This document shows positions 33,966-41,793 of a stretch of 64,000 nucleotides of DNA, piece by piece. Each line of letters opens with the position of its first letter. Position 1 is the first letter of the stretch. The stretch comes from SIG452 sp045631485 (GTDB lineage: Bacteria; Bacillota; Clostridia; UMGS1840), in NCBI GenBank assembly GCA_045631485.1, contig JAZQUU010000038.1, positions 101,476 to 165,475 on the forward strand, given 5' to 3'. The notes under the pieces were generated by a model. It was not told where the DNA came from. It made no database searches and saw only the letters and a list, made by a program, of their open reading frames with translations. A program made the translations under genes and the position numbers.

Positions 33966-36323
33966 TTGGAAACAAAAACCGTATCTCAGACTTTAGAATT
34001 TGATAAAATTTTAGCCCGTGCCAAAGAATATGCCGTGTTGGAGGAAACCAAAGAAAACATTCTTTCCCTGGAGCCGGAAACCTCTTTGGGCGCCGTTTCC
34101 CGTTTGCTTAGTCAAACCGAAGCGGCAATGTCTCTTTTGGTGAAAGCAGGCAGTCCTCCCATTGATGCATTCGGCGAAATGAGAGGAATTATCAAGCGTT
34201 TATCCATCGGCGGCTCTTTGTCTCAGAAAGAGCTTTTATCCACCGCAAGTCTTTTAAAATCCTCCCGTTCGTTAAAGGAATATTTTGCCGATAATAAAAC
34301 CGAAATTTTCTCCGATTACGAATATCGTCTCACCGCTCAGAAGCGGTTGGAAGAGGAAATTTTTATGAAAATTATTTCCGAGGACGAAGTGTCGGACAAT
34401 GCCAGCGACGAGCTTTATAAAATCCGTCGGCAGAAGATCTCCGCCAACAACAAAATCAAGGAAACTCTGCAGAAATTCACCAATTCCCAAAACTATAAAA
34501 AATTCCTGCAAAATGCGGCAGTTACTTTGCGAAATGACCGTTATGTGCTCCCCGTAAAGCAGGAATACCGCAACGAAATTCCCGGTCTTGTCCACGATTC
34601 CTCCGACTCGGGTGCCACCGTGTTTATCGAGCCTATGGCGATTGTTTCTTTAAACAACGACCTGCGGGAATTAGAATCCAAAGAAAAAGAAGAAATCGCA
34701 AAAATCCTCATTTATTTAAGCGGTCAGCTTTCGGGCATCTGGGAAGAAATTGAAGTGGCTTACGGACTGATTCTGGATTTGGATTTTATCTTCTGCAAAG
34801 CCAAATACAGCCGCAGCGTAAAAGGGGAAATCCCTCTTTTAAACGACCAAGGAAAAATCAACTTAAAAAAAGCAAGACACCCTTTATTAAATCCCGAAAC
34901 CGCCGTTCCCATCGATATTGAAATCGGTGACGGGTGTGACACTTTGGTAATTACCGGTCCCAACACGGGCGGTAAAACCGTTTCCTTAAAAACCTTGGGT
35001 CTTCTCACCTTAATGGCACAAAGCGGCTTCGCCATCCCCACCTTTATGGGAAGCGAAATTGCCGTTTACGAACACATTTTTGCCGACATCGGAGACGAGC
35101 AGAGCATTGAGCAATCTCTGTCCACGTTCTCCTCTCACATGACGAGAATTGTGTCGATTTTAAAAAATGCCACCTTCGGAAGTCTTGCTCTCTTTGATGA
35201 ATTGGGTGCAGGCACCGACCCCACCGAGGGTGCGGCACTTGCCATTGAAATTATTGAATATTTAAGAAAACGGGGTGTCACCGTGGCGGCAACCACCCAC
35301 TACCCCGAACTGAAATTGTATGCCCTTTCCCAAAACGGCGTACAGAACGCCTCGCTGGAATTCTCTGTGGAAACGCTGATGCCCACATATCGCCTCATAA
35401 TGGGGATGCCTGGGAAAAGTAACGCCTTTGCCATTTCCAAGCGTTTAGGCCTATCAGACGAAGTTTTAGAGGCAGCCGAAAAACGACTCTCTGCCGATGC
35501 CATCCGTTTTGAAGATGTGTTAACCGTGATTGATGAGCAAAGAATCAAAGCAGAACGGGATCAGCAGGAAGCCGAACTTTTAAAAGAAAAAATCCGTTCT
35601 TTGGAAGAGGAATTATCCTCCAAAAAAGATGATGCGCTTGCAAAAAACCGAGAAATCATCGAAAAAGCACGGCAGCAAGCTATGGAAATCATCGAGGAAG
35701 CTCAGGAAAAAGCAGAGGGTATCATTCAGAAATTAAATCAGGAAGCAAAAAATCAACGGGAACGCGCCAAAGCCGTTGGCGAAGCAAGAAAACAACTGGC
35801 AGAAGAACGGCAGAAGCAGGCACAAAAACTTGCCAACGAAGAAAAGAAAAAGCAGAACCCCTTAACCCCCAAAGAATTAAAAGTGGGTATGACGGTGATG
35901 ATGGACGATTTCGATACCCCCGTTACCGTGGATATTCTGCCCGACGATAAGGGAAATCTGACTGTTTTGGCAGGAATTATGCGCATTAAAACCAACATCG
36001 CAAATCTGTCCCGTTGCGAAGCGAAAAAGCAAAAACCTCAGCACAGTCCCTATCGGAATGCAAGTGCAAGAGGCAAAGAAATCCGTCCCGAATTAGACCT
36101 TCGGGGAATGAATTTGGAGGAAGCGGAATATGTGACCGAAAAATTCATTGACGATGCGGTGTTAGCCAACATTCCCTCCGTGGTGATTATTCACGGAAAA
36201 GGCACCGGCGTGCTTCGTGCAGGTATCCATCAGTTACTTAAGAAAAACAAATCGGTAAAATCCTTCCGTTTAGGAAACTTCGGCGAGGGCGAAGCAGGAG
36301 TTACCATTTGCGAAATGAAATAA
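33966..36323 (+). CDS. mutS2: MutS2 / ribosome-collision endonuclease
   Basis: This 785-residue protein has MutS-like core and ATPase domains: Walker A GPNTGGKTVSLKTLGL, the signature DIGDEQSIEQSLSTFSSHM, and Walker B LALFDELGAGTDPTEGAALA. A long coiled coil (about 510-640) and a C-terminal Smr nuclease domain (LDLRGMNLEEAEY, HGKGTGVLRAGI) follow. In Firmicutes MutS2 acts on collided ribosomes and recombination intermediates. The start is a TTG at 33966, placed after GAAAGGA; the nearby ATG at 33959 is in another frame and soon stops. Confidence 0.93.
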   Translation: METKTVSQTLEFDKILARAKEYAVLEETKENILSLEPETSLGAVSRLLSQTEAAMSLLVKAGSPPIDAFGEMRGIIKRLSIGGSLSQKELLSTASLLKSSRSLKEYFADNKTEIFSDYEYRLTAQKRLEEEIFMKIISEDEVSDNASDELYKIRRQKISANNKIKETLQKFTNSQNYKKFLQNAAVTLRNDRYVLPVKQEYRNEIPGLVHDSSDSGATVFIEPMAIVSLNNDLRELESKEKEEIAKILIYLSGQLSGIWEEIEVAYGLILDLDFIFCKAKYSRSVKGEIPLLNDQGKINLKKARHPLLNPETAVPIDIEIGDGCDTLVITGPNTGGKTVSLKTLGLLTLMAQSGFAIPTFMGSEIAVYEHIFADIGDEQSIEQSLSTFSSHMTRIVSILKNATFGSLALFDELGAGTDPTEGAALAIEIIEYLRKRGVTVAATTHYPELKLYALSQNGVQNASLEFSVETLMPTYRLIMGMPGKSNAFAISKRLGLSDEVLEAAEKRLSADAIRFEDVLTVIDEQRIKAERDQQEAELLKEKIRSLEEELSSKKDDALAKNREIIEKARQQAMEIIEEAQEKAEGIIQKLNQEAKNQRERAKAVGEARKQLAEERQKQAQKLANEEKKKQNPLTPKELKVGMTVMMDDFDTPVTVDILPDDKGNLTVLAGIMRIKTNIANLSRCEAKKQKPQHSPYRNASARGKEIRPELDLRGMNLEEAEYVTEKFIDDAVLANIPSVVIIHGKGTGVLRAGIHQLLKKNKSVKSFRLGNFGEGEAGVTICEMK

Positions 36324-36336
36324 GGAGTTTTTTAAT

Positions 36337-36732
36337 ATGAATGCAATCGGCGTAACCAATAAACATCAGTTCACCGTCACCGAAAATCACACTGCTATCG
36401 CATTGGAAAGCGGAAACGCACGGGTGTTATCCACCCCCTACTTAGTGGCGATGCTGGAAAAAGCGGCACACGAATTATGTTTCCCCTATTTAGAAGACGG
36501 CACCGCTACGGTAGGCACCGAAATGAATATGAAGCACATGGCAGCCACCCCCGTTGGCATGAATGTGACCGTGTCTGCCACCGTGACCGAATGGGAAGGC
36601 AGAAAAATTGTCTTCTCGGTGGAAGCTTATGACGAGGTGGAAAAAATCGCAGAAGGAACCCACACCAGATTTGTGGTTTTTAAGGAAAAGTTTCAAACAA
36701 GATGCGATGCAAAGAACGGGCTCGAAAAATAA
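36337..36732 (+). CDS. Hotdog-fold thioesterase (FlK-like)
   Basis: This 131-residue single-domain protein shows the pattern of the fluoroacetyl-CoA thioesterase-like family: STPYLVAMLEKAAHELCFPY, the GTEMNMKHMAATPVGM block, and VEAYDEVEKIAEGTHTRFVV. It likely hydrolyses a small acyl-CoA; the substrate is not known, and most such genes are not linked to fluoroacetate. AAGGAG precedes the ATG. It lies 13 bases after mutS2 and shares its transcript. Confidence 0.8.
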   Translation: MNAIGVTNKHQFTVTENHTAIALESGNARVLSTPYLVAMLEKAAHELCFPYLEDGTATVGTEMNMKHMAATPVGMNVTVSATVTEWEGRKIVFSVEAYDEVEKIAEGTHTRFVVFKEKFQTRCDAKNGLEK

Positions 36733-36750
36733 AAAATGAAAACGCAACAA

Positions 36751-36781
36751 AAAAATCGCAGTGAAATCCACTGCGATTTTT
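36751..36781. terminator. Bidirectional intrinsic terminator
   Basis: AAAAATCGCAGTG and CACTGCGATTTTT form a 13-bp stem with a five-base loop between the convergent thioesterase and REP-transposase genes. Confidence 0.85.
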
Positions 36782-36782
36782 A

Positions 36783-37289
36783 TTATTTTTCGGCATTATA
36801 GAAACAATCCGATTCCCATTTTAATGGGTTAGTTTCGATATATTCCGCTATTTTTAAATAATCTTGTTCGTTACGGATAATATGGTCATGGAATGACCGT
36901 TGCCACACATTTTCGCCACATTCTTTATTACAAAATCGCTTGAAAGTGCTGACAAAATTTGAAAGCAAAGATTTTGTAGGGACCGACGTCCTCGGCGGTC
37001 CGTTGTCGCTATCTTCGATTTGTATCAGCAGGTGAATATGATTTGGCATAATCACATATTTTGTAATTGATATATTATCATAAAAATTGCACATAGACAA
37101 AAGATGTTTATTTGCTATTTCCCCGCGTGGATACAGTATGTTTTGCGGGGCGTCGAGGACGTCGCCCCCTACAATAATTTCAGACAAAATTTTACGTCTG
37201 TCCTTGGTGCAGATTGTCACAAAATATGCACCCGGGCGGGAATAATCATAATCTTTCAATCGGGTGGGTTTTCGGTTTGGAAATTCCAT
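36783..37289 (-). CDS. REP-associated tyrosine transposase (RAYT, Y1 family)
   Basis: This 168-residue Y1-type transposase has the metal-binding HxH in YVIMPNHIHLLI and the nucleophilic Tyr in LKIAEYIETNPLKWE, with ENVWQRSFHDHIIRNEQDY. RAYTs are single-copy chromosomal enzymes that recognise REP palindromes. Two REP-like palindromes lie inside its coding sequence and are translated in frame as GGDVLDAPQ and NGPPRTSVPT. Another inverted pair lies at 44.0 kb. The gene sits in the gap between the thioesterase and pepP. Confidence 0.9.
   Translation of the reverse strand: MEFPNRKPTRLKDYDYSRPGAYFVTICTKDRRKILSEIIVGGDVLDAPQNILYPRGEIANKHLLSMCNFYDNISITKYVIMPNHIHLLIQIEDSDNGPPRTSVPTKSLLSNFVSTFKRFCNKECGENVWQRSFHDHIIRNEQDYLKIAEYIETNPLKWESDCFYNAEK
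36975..37002. repeat. REP-like palindrome inside the RAYT gene (1)
   Basis: It starts with TGTAGG and has GGACCG paired with CGGTCC around an inner CCGA-N5-TCGG. It encodes the NGPPRTSVPT part of the transposase. It shares the TGTAGGG head and palindromic body with three other copies in the window. Confidence 0.65.
37145..37173. repeat. REP-like palindrome inside the RAYT gene (2)
   Basis: GGGGCG paired with CGCCCC and ending CCTACA (the complement of the TGTAGG head), so in inverted orientation to copy 1. It encodes the VGGDVLDAPQ part of the transposase. Confidence 0.65.
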
Positions 37290-37292
37290 TTC

Positions 37293-38354
37293 TTACAGCA
37301 CCGTTAATTCTTTTTCCAATTTGGTGGTGGAATATAATTTCCCGTCTTCCAAATAGCAGGTATCTTCAATACGGATACCGAATTCGCCGGGCAGATAAAT
37401 TCCCGGTTCGTTGGAGAACACCATTCCGTTCTCAAATACTTCGCTGCTGGAATGTCCCAGGGTGGGATGTTCGTGAATTTTCACACCTACACCGTGTCCC
37501 AGACTATGCCCGAACACACCTTTGTATCCTTTGCTTTCAATATAATCACGGGCAACTTTATCCGCATCGGCACAAGCTTTTCCAACACCGATAAAATCCC
37601 ACGCCATTTTATGGGCGGTTAACACCGTTTCATAAGCGTGCTTCGCTTTGTCGGACACCTTACCGAAAAACACGGTTCGGGTAACATCGGAGCAATACCC
37701 CTCATACACACAACCGAAATCACAAAGCAAGGCGTCTCCCGAGGCAAGCTTTCTCTGGGACGGCTCCCCGTGAGGCATTGCGGCACGCTCGCCAAACAAA
37801 ACAATGGTATCAAAAGAAGTTTTTTGGGCACCGTGGCGCGTCATCTGATATTCTAGCTCCGCCTTTAATTCCAACTCGGTTACCCCCTCTTTCACCAAGG
37901 GCAGCATTTTCAGATACGCGGTATCCGCAATCCGTTGTGCCTGCTGCAGTTTGAACAACTCGGAGGCATCTTTAATAAGTCGCAAATCCATAATCATACT
38001 TTTCACATTGGGGAAGTTGGTATTGGGAAAATGGTCTAAGAGCATCTTATAAAAATGAACGGTTAAAAACTGCTGCTCAATATACACGGTGGATTCACTC
38101 ATCAGTTCTTTTAATTTGGAGACCAAAGAACCCTCGGTTACCACCGTAAACCCTGCTTCGTTTTCCTTTGCCGCCGTTTCATAACGAAAATCGGTTAACA
38201 AATAGGCTTTGTGGCGGGTGATATATAAATGAATATTGGAGGAATTGATGCCCGAAAAATAGAAGGCATTTTTTGGGTCGCTGACTAAAATTCCCTCTTG
38301 TTCGGCTAACTGATTCCGCAATTTCAAAAGACGCGATTCGTAAAACTGTTTCAT
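37293..38354 (-). CDS. Xaa-Pro aminopeptidase, M24 family
   Basis: This 353-residue peptidase has an N-terminal creatinase-like domain and a C-terminal pita-bread domain. Metal ligands are seen as DFGCVYEGYCSDVTRT (two Asp), HSLGHGVGVKIHEHP (His), NEPGIYLPGEFG (Glu) and IRIEDT (Glu). It removes N-terminal residues ahead of proline in peptide recycling. The start at 38354 (MKQFYESRL) follows AAGGAA; a longer frame would overlap the upstream gene. It is last in a three-gene set with a TIM-barrel endonuclease and YqeG. Confidence 0.9.
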   Translation of the reverse strand: MKQFYESRLLKLRNQLAEQEGILVSDPKNAFYFSGINSSNIHLYITRHKAYLLTDFRYETAAKENEAGFTVVTEGSLVSKLKELMSESTVYIEQQFLTVHFYKMLLDHFPNTNFPNVKSMIMDLRLIKDASELFKLQQAQRIADTAYLKMLPLVKEGVTELELKAELEYQMTRHGAQKTSFDTIVLFGERAAMPHGEPSQRKLASGDALLCDFGCVYEGYCSDVTRTVFFGKVSDKAKHAYETVLTAHKMAWDFIGVGKACADADKVARDYIESKGYKGVFGHSLGHGVGVKIHEHPTLGHSSSEVFENGMVFSNEPGIYLPGEFGIRIEDTCYLEDGKLYSTTKLEKELTVL

Positions 38355-38367
38355 AATTGATTCCTTA

Positions 38368-39216
38368 TTAAAGCTGATTAAAATAATTCGCCATAGAAAG
38401 GGCATCCTTATCTTGCGTACCTGCCGATTCGCAGATAATCATGGGAGTGAAGCCTTTTTCGTGCACCGCCTCCAGAAAGGGCTCAAAATCGGGACCAAAC
38501 TCGGTATCTTCAAAGGTTAAATGCCGTTTTTCGCCCTGATTGGTGTACTCGATTTTGGAGAAATGACAATGGAATTTTTTTGCCTTTTCAATACCTAACT
38601 TTTTCTCCATTTTATTAAGGAGCACAAGATAATCTTCTTTGGTTTTTAAGCTTCCCAAAGTTCTGCAGTTTAAATGCCCGAAATCAATGGCAGGTAATAA
38701 CATTTCGTGAGTGGTGCAAAGCTTGATTACCTCATCAAAATCACCGAGCTGATTGATTTTACCCATCACCTCGGGACAAAGATAAATGCCGTCATACCCC
38801 TCTTCTCTGGCACGCTCAAGGGTTTTATGCAGAGTATCCAACGAAAGCTCATAAGCTTTTGCTCTGGTCATTTTGGCACAGGAGCCGGAATGAACCACAA
38901 TGCGGTCGGCACCCATCTCTTTTGCCACCCGAAAACACGCCAGCAAATATTCCACACTATTCTCACGTTTTTTGGGGTCTGTGGAGGAAAGACTCACATA
39001 ATACTGACTGTGAATGGATAAATGCACCCCGTGTTTTTTCGCTTCTTCTCCTAAAATACGAGCACTGTCCATCGAAATATGAACACCCTTGTTGCATTGG
39101 TATTCATACCCGTTTAAGCCGATTTTAGCAAGATATTCGGGTCTGTCTAAGGAAGATTTATGCCCGTCGTCATAATATTGTTCACTATTGCCGCCGGGGC
39201 CAAAAATAATATTCAT
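38368..39216 (-). CDS. TIM-barrel AP endonuclease family 2 (deoxyribonuclease IV-like) protein
   Basis: This 282-residue protein has the endonuclease IV layout of zinc ligands: VHLSIHSQYYVSL, RIVVHSGSC, LCPEVMGK, PAIDFGHLNCR, KFHCHFSKIEY and PMIICESAG. E. coli Nfo cuts DNA 5' to abasic sites. The sequence is closer to the divergent Firmicutes form than to Nfo, so the DNA substrate is likely but not proven. It lies 13 bases before pepP and 7 bases after yqeG. Confidence 0.75.
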   Translation of the reverse strand: MNIIFGPGGNSEQYYDDGHKSSLDRPEYLAKIGLNGYEYQCNKGVHISMDSARILGEEAKKHGVHLSIHSQYYVSLSSTDPKKRENSVEYLLACFRVAKEMGADRIVVHSGSCAKMTRAKAYELSLDTLHKTLERAREEGYDGIYLCPEVMGKINQLGDFDEVIKLCTTHEMLLPAIDFGHLNCRTLGSLKTKEDYLVLLNKMEKKLGIEKAKKFHCHFSKIEYTNQGEKRHLTFEDTEFGPDFEPFLEAVHEKGFTPMIICESAGTQDKDALSMANYFNQL

Positions 39217-39223
39217 AACAAAT

Positions 39224-39697
39224 TTATTTCCTTTTTATAATTTTCTTTTCCAAAAAGCGGCGAAGTGCCATTCCACGACCTTTGTCGGGACCGAAAGGCT
39301 CCACCATCGCACATTGGATGCCGAGCAGTTTTGCACATAAAATGTCGGTAAAAAACTGGTCGCCAACCAAGAGCACTTCCCTTTTAGCATACCCCTTAAC
39401 AAGCTTTGCCAAACGGAAGGGCAAGGGCTTTAAGGAATACCCATGTGCCTCAATTTTGTGTTCGCCGAACGCCTTTTCGATACGGTGGGTTTTTCCGTTG
39501 GATGCAACCATCACCCGAATGCCGGAATTTCTGATTTCTTCCACCAAAGCCACACGCTCGGGTAAAATAGAATCTGTCTGTGCCAAAATCAAAGTGGCAT
39601 CTGCATCGAAAATCAGAAGACGAATCTTATTCTGTTGTAAAAACGAAGGCGTCACCGCCTCCACATTCGGTAATAAGAAATCAGGTTGTAAACTCAT
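39224..39697 (-). CDS. YqeG-family HAD phosphatase
   Basis: This 157-residue HAD protein of subclass IIIA has the nucleophile motif FDADATLIL (Asp-x-Asp), MVASNGKTHRIEKAF for motif II/III and VLLVGDQFFTDILCAKLLG for motif IV. B. subtilis YqeG is a relative with unclear substrate. I start at ATG 39697 (MSLQPDFLLPNVEAVTPSFL), the family-typical beginning, after AGAGG; the longer in-frame extension is not supported. It heads the yqeG-endonuclease-pepP group. Confidence 0.8.
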   Translation of the reverse strand: MSLQPDFLLPNVEAVTPSFLQQNKIRLLIFDADATLILAQTDSILPERVALVEEIRNSGIRVMVASNGKTHRIEKAFGEHKIEAHGYSLKPLPFRLAKLVKGYAKREVLLVGDQFFTDILCAKLLGIQCAMVEPFGPDKGRGMALRRFLEKKIIKRK

Positions 39698-39817
39698 AAA
39701 AACCTCTGCATTTGTCGGGGAATCAAAATTTTGTGATATTACGGGAGAAATTTTGCTCTCCACTCCCTAAGTTTAGCATATTTTCCAAAAAAATTCAATA
39801 GAAATCATAAAAAAACA

Positions 39818-39846
39818 TTGACAAACCAACTTTCTTTTGATATAAT
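39818..39846 (+). promoter_or_regulatory. Consensus promoter of tRNA-Arg
   Basis: TTGACA at 39818 and TATAAT at 39841 are spaced by 17 bases; the tRNA begins 30 bases after the -10 box. Confidence 0.85.
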
Positions 39847-39875
39847 ACCACTGTTGCAAACATAAAAGTTTGTAT

Positions 39876-39952
39876 GCGCCTTTACCTCAGCTGGATAGAG
39901 GGTTCGGCTACGAACCGAAATGTCGGGGGTTCGAGTCCCTCAAGGCGCGCCA
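39876..39952 (+). tRNA. tRNA-Arg (ACG), CCA encoded
   Basis: The acceptor stem GCGCCTT/AAGGCGC, D-arm CCTC/GAGG, anticodon stem TTCGG/CCGAA with loop CTACGAA (anticodon ACG), T-arm with GGTTCGAGTCC, and an encoded 3' CCA give a complete cloverleaf. A34 would be edited to inosine to read CGU, CGC and CGA. Confidence 0.95.
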
Positions 39953-39959
39953 AGAAAAG

Positions 39960-39990
39960 AGCAGATGCCGTTTACGGTGTCTGCTTTTTT
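39960..39990 (+). terminator. Terminator of tRNA-Arg
   Basis: AGCAGATGCCG and CGGTGTCTGCT pair with one G-T wobble around a TTTA loop, followed by six T. Confidence 0.85.
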
Positions 39991-40065
39991 ATTTCTTATA
40001 GCAACTTACAACCACACATTTCACAAATAAAAAAAGACTGTTTCTAAAACGAATGGAACAGTCTT

Positions 40066-40272
40066 TTATTCTTTTTCAAATCTGATAATATCTTCCACTT
40101 GGCAATCTAACACATAGCAAAGAGCATCCAGTGTTTTCGTGCTGATTGCCTCACCTTTTTTAATGCGGTGCAACGTATTAGCAGAAAAACCCTGTTTAAA
40201 AATCAAATAGTATTCTGTTAATCCTTTTTTATAGAGAGTTTCATAGAATGGTTTATAACTTATCACTTTCAT
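40066..40272 (-). CDS. Small XRE-type repressor
   Basis: This 68-residue Cro/CI-like helix-turn-helix protein has YYLIFKQGFSANTLHRIKKG and ISTKTLDALCYVLDCQVEDI, the short form found in many Clostridia. The start at 40272 follows AAAGGTG. It is divergent from the leucine-rich repeat protein gene; the gap between them has three copies of an ATACTYAA half-site that overlap both promoters, so it likely controls itself and its neighbour. Confidence 0.8.
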   Translation of the reverse strand: MKVISYKPFYETLYKKGLTEYYLIFKQGFSANTLHRIKKGEAISTKTLDALCYVLDCQVEDIIRFEKE

Positions 40273-40290
40273 CACCTTTTTTATTATATC

Positions 40291-40331
40291 ATACTCAACC
40301 TCTTGACAATACTTAATATATTGAGTATAAT
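40291..40331. promoter_or_regulatory. Divergent promoter with XRE operator half-sites
   Basis: On the plus strand TTGACA (40303) and TATAAT (40326) are perfect and spaced by 17 bases. ATACTCAA (40291), ATACTTAA (40309) and TTGAGTAT (40321) form inverted and direct half-sites around and within it. A minus-strand TATAAT (40288-40283) serves the repressor gene. Confidence 0.65.
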
Positions 40332-40372
40332 GTATTAAAAACAAAAACCTAACACAAGGAGAATGTTAGACT

Positions 40373-41629
40373 ATGAAAAAACTCAAAATTATTATGGTAA
40401 TGGTCTTCGTATTAGGGATTTTCTTATCGTTTAGAATCTCCACTAATGCGGAAACAGACAATGTCTACCAATATTCCATCAACAACGAAGAAGTAACCAT
40501 TACCGGTGTTACATCAAAAGAAGAATTCTCAGGCAAACAAGTAATACCTGATAAAATAGAAGGCTATCCTGTTACCAAAATTAGATTTGGTGCATTTTCA
40601 AATTGTATGTCTCTCACATCAATTACAATCCCAGATACCGTAGTGGACATTGGCTTTTCAGCTTTTGACGAATGTACTTCCTTAGAAGAAATCACAATGC
40701 CAAAAGATGTTTACGGAACAGAAGAAGCTTCAAGATTCGGATATATATTTGGATACCAAACTCTAGCAGATGGGCCAATATTACATTATCAACCATCTTA
40801 TCCCGCATTAAACCCTGAATATACAATAGGAACCTATGCACCTGAAGGTAAAACATATCAAAATTATACATATCCCTATAAAGAATGGCATACAGGCATT
40901 GCCTATAATCATTACCGTCGATACTACTATTATAACATTCCAACCTCTCTGAAAAAGGTAAAAATTACAAACGATACTGTTATTGATGCAAATGCTTTTT
41001 ATAACTGCAATAATCTAAAAGAAATCGTGCTTTGCAATCAAATTTCAACAATTGAGCAAAATGCATTCTACAACTGTTCAGGCATAGAAACAATCTATTT
41101 TAACGGCGGTGCAACTCAATGGAATGAAATTAATATAGATACAACCAACACCGCAATCGAAAACGCAACTAAAAGATTTATTTTTTATGTAACAATTTAT
41201 GGAGAAAATGGAAAAACCTTGATTAATAAAACGTATGAAGAAAATTCCATTTTGAACATCCCAAAAAAAGACGGCTACATACCTAAACTGTTTACGGACA
41301 CGGACTGCACCAACGAATTTGAACCAACGACCCCCATTACCAAAAATCTTATTTTGCATTTACGCTACCAATTAATCCAAACTACCACGTCTATTTATAA
41401 ATATGATAAATTCAATCTGCTTACAATAACACCTCATAACGTAGAAATCGGAAACAGTATTATTCTTGCTCTTTACACAGGTGACACACTGACAGATGTC
41501 CACGCAGATACATTCAAAGGTAATGATATTCAATTTATAACTGATACCCCATACACCGCAGCGAAGATATTCGTTTGGAATAGTTTACAAGATTCAATCC
41601 CTCTATGCGCTCCGGAAATTCTTGAGTAA
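40373..41629 (+). CDS. Secreted BspA-type leucine-rich repeat protein
   Basis: This 418-residue protein has a signal peptide (MKKLKIIMVMVFVLGIFLSF), LRR_5 repeats of the Treponema/BspA type (KIRFGAFSNCMSLTSITIPD, DIGFSAFDECTSLEEITMP, DANAFYNCNNLKEIVL, EQNAFYNCSGIETIYF), and an internal Tyr-rich insert of about 60 residues. A Flg_new-like unit (YGENGKTLINKTYEE) and an unrecognised tail follow. There is no SLH or sortase anchor. Such proteins often mediate adhesion. It is controlled by a strong promoter beside the XRE repressor. Confidence 0.85.
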   Translation: MKKLKIIMVMVFVLGIFLSFRISTNAETDNVYQYSINNEEVTITGVTSKEEFSGKQVIPDKIEGYPVTKIRFGAFSNCMSLTSITIPDTVVDIGFSAFDECTSLEEITMPKDVYGTEEASRFGYIFGYQTLADGPILHYQPSYPALNPEYTIGTYAPEGKTYQNYTYPYKEWHTGIAYNHYRRYYYYNIPTSLKKVKITNDTVIDANAFYNCNNLKEIVLCNQISTIEQNAFYNCSGIETIYFNGGATQWNEINIDTTNTAIENATKRFIFYVTIYGENGKTLINKTYEENSILNIPKKDGYIPKLFTDTDCTNEFEPTTPITKNLILHLRYQLIQTTTSIYKYDKFNLLTITPHNVEIGNSIILALYTGDTLTDVHADTFKGNDIQFITDTPYTAAKIFVWNSLQDSIPLCAPEILE

Positions 41630-41646
41630 TAGCAGTTATAATCAAC

Positions 41647-41683
41647 AAAAAAGTTCAGACACCAGAGGTGTCTGAACTTTTTT
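41647..41683 (+). terminator. Intrinsic terminator
   Basis: AAGTTCAGACACC pairs perfectly with GGTGTCTGAACTT around an AGA loop, with flanking A and T runs, after the leucine-rich repeat gene. Confidence 0.9.
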
Positions 41684-41730
41684 GTTAAGAGAACTTTACA
41701 CAAAATGCGAACAAACATTCGTATTGCGTA

Positions 41731-41759
41731 TTGACAAATGGGCAAAAAAGGTGTATGAT
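41731..41759 (+). promoter_or_regulatory. Promoter of recD2
   Basis: TTGACA at 41731 and TATGAT at 41754 are spaced by 17 bases. It lies within a longer possible reading frame, which shows the true recD2 start is downstream. Confidence 0.75.
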
Positions 41760-41793
41760 AACAAATAAGCAACAAGAAAGGAGGAAACCAAAG

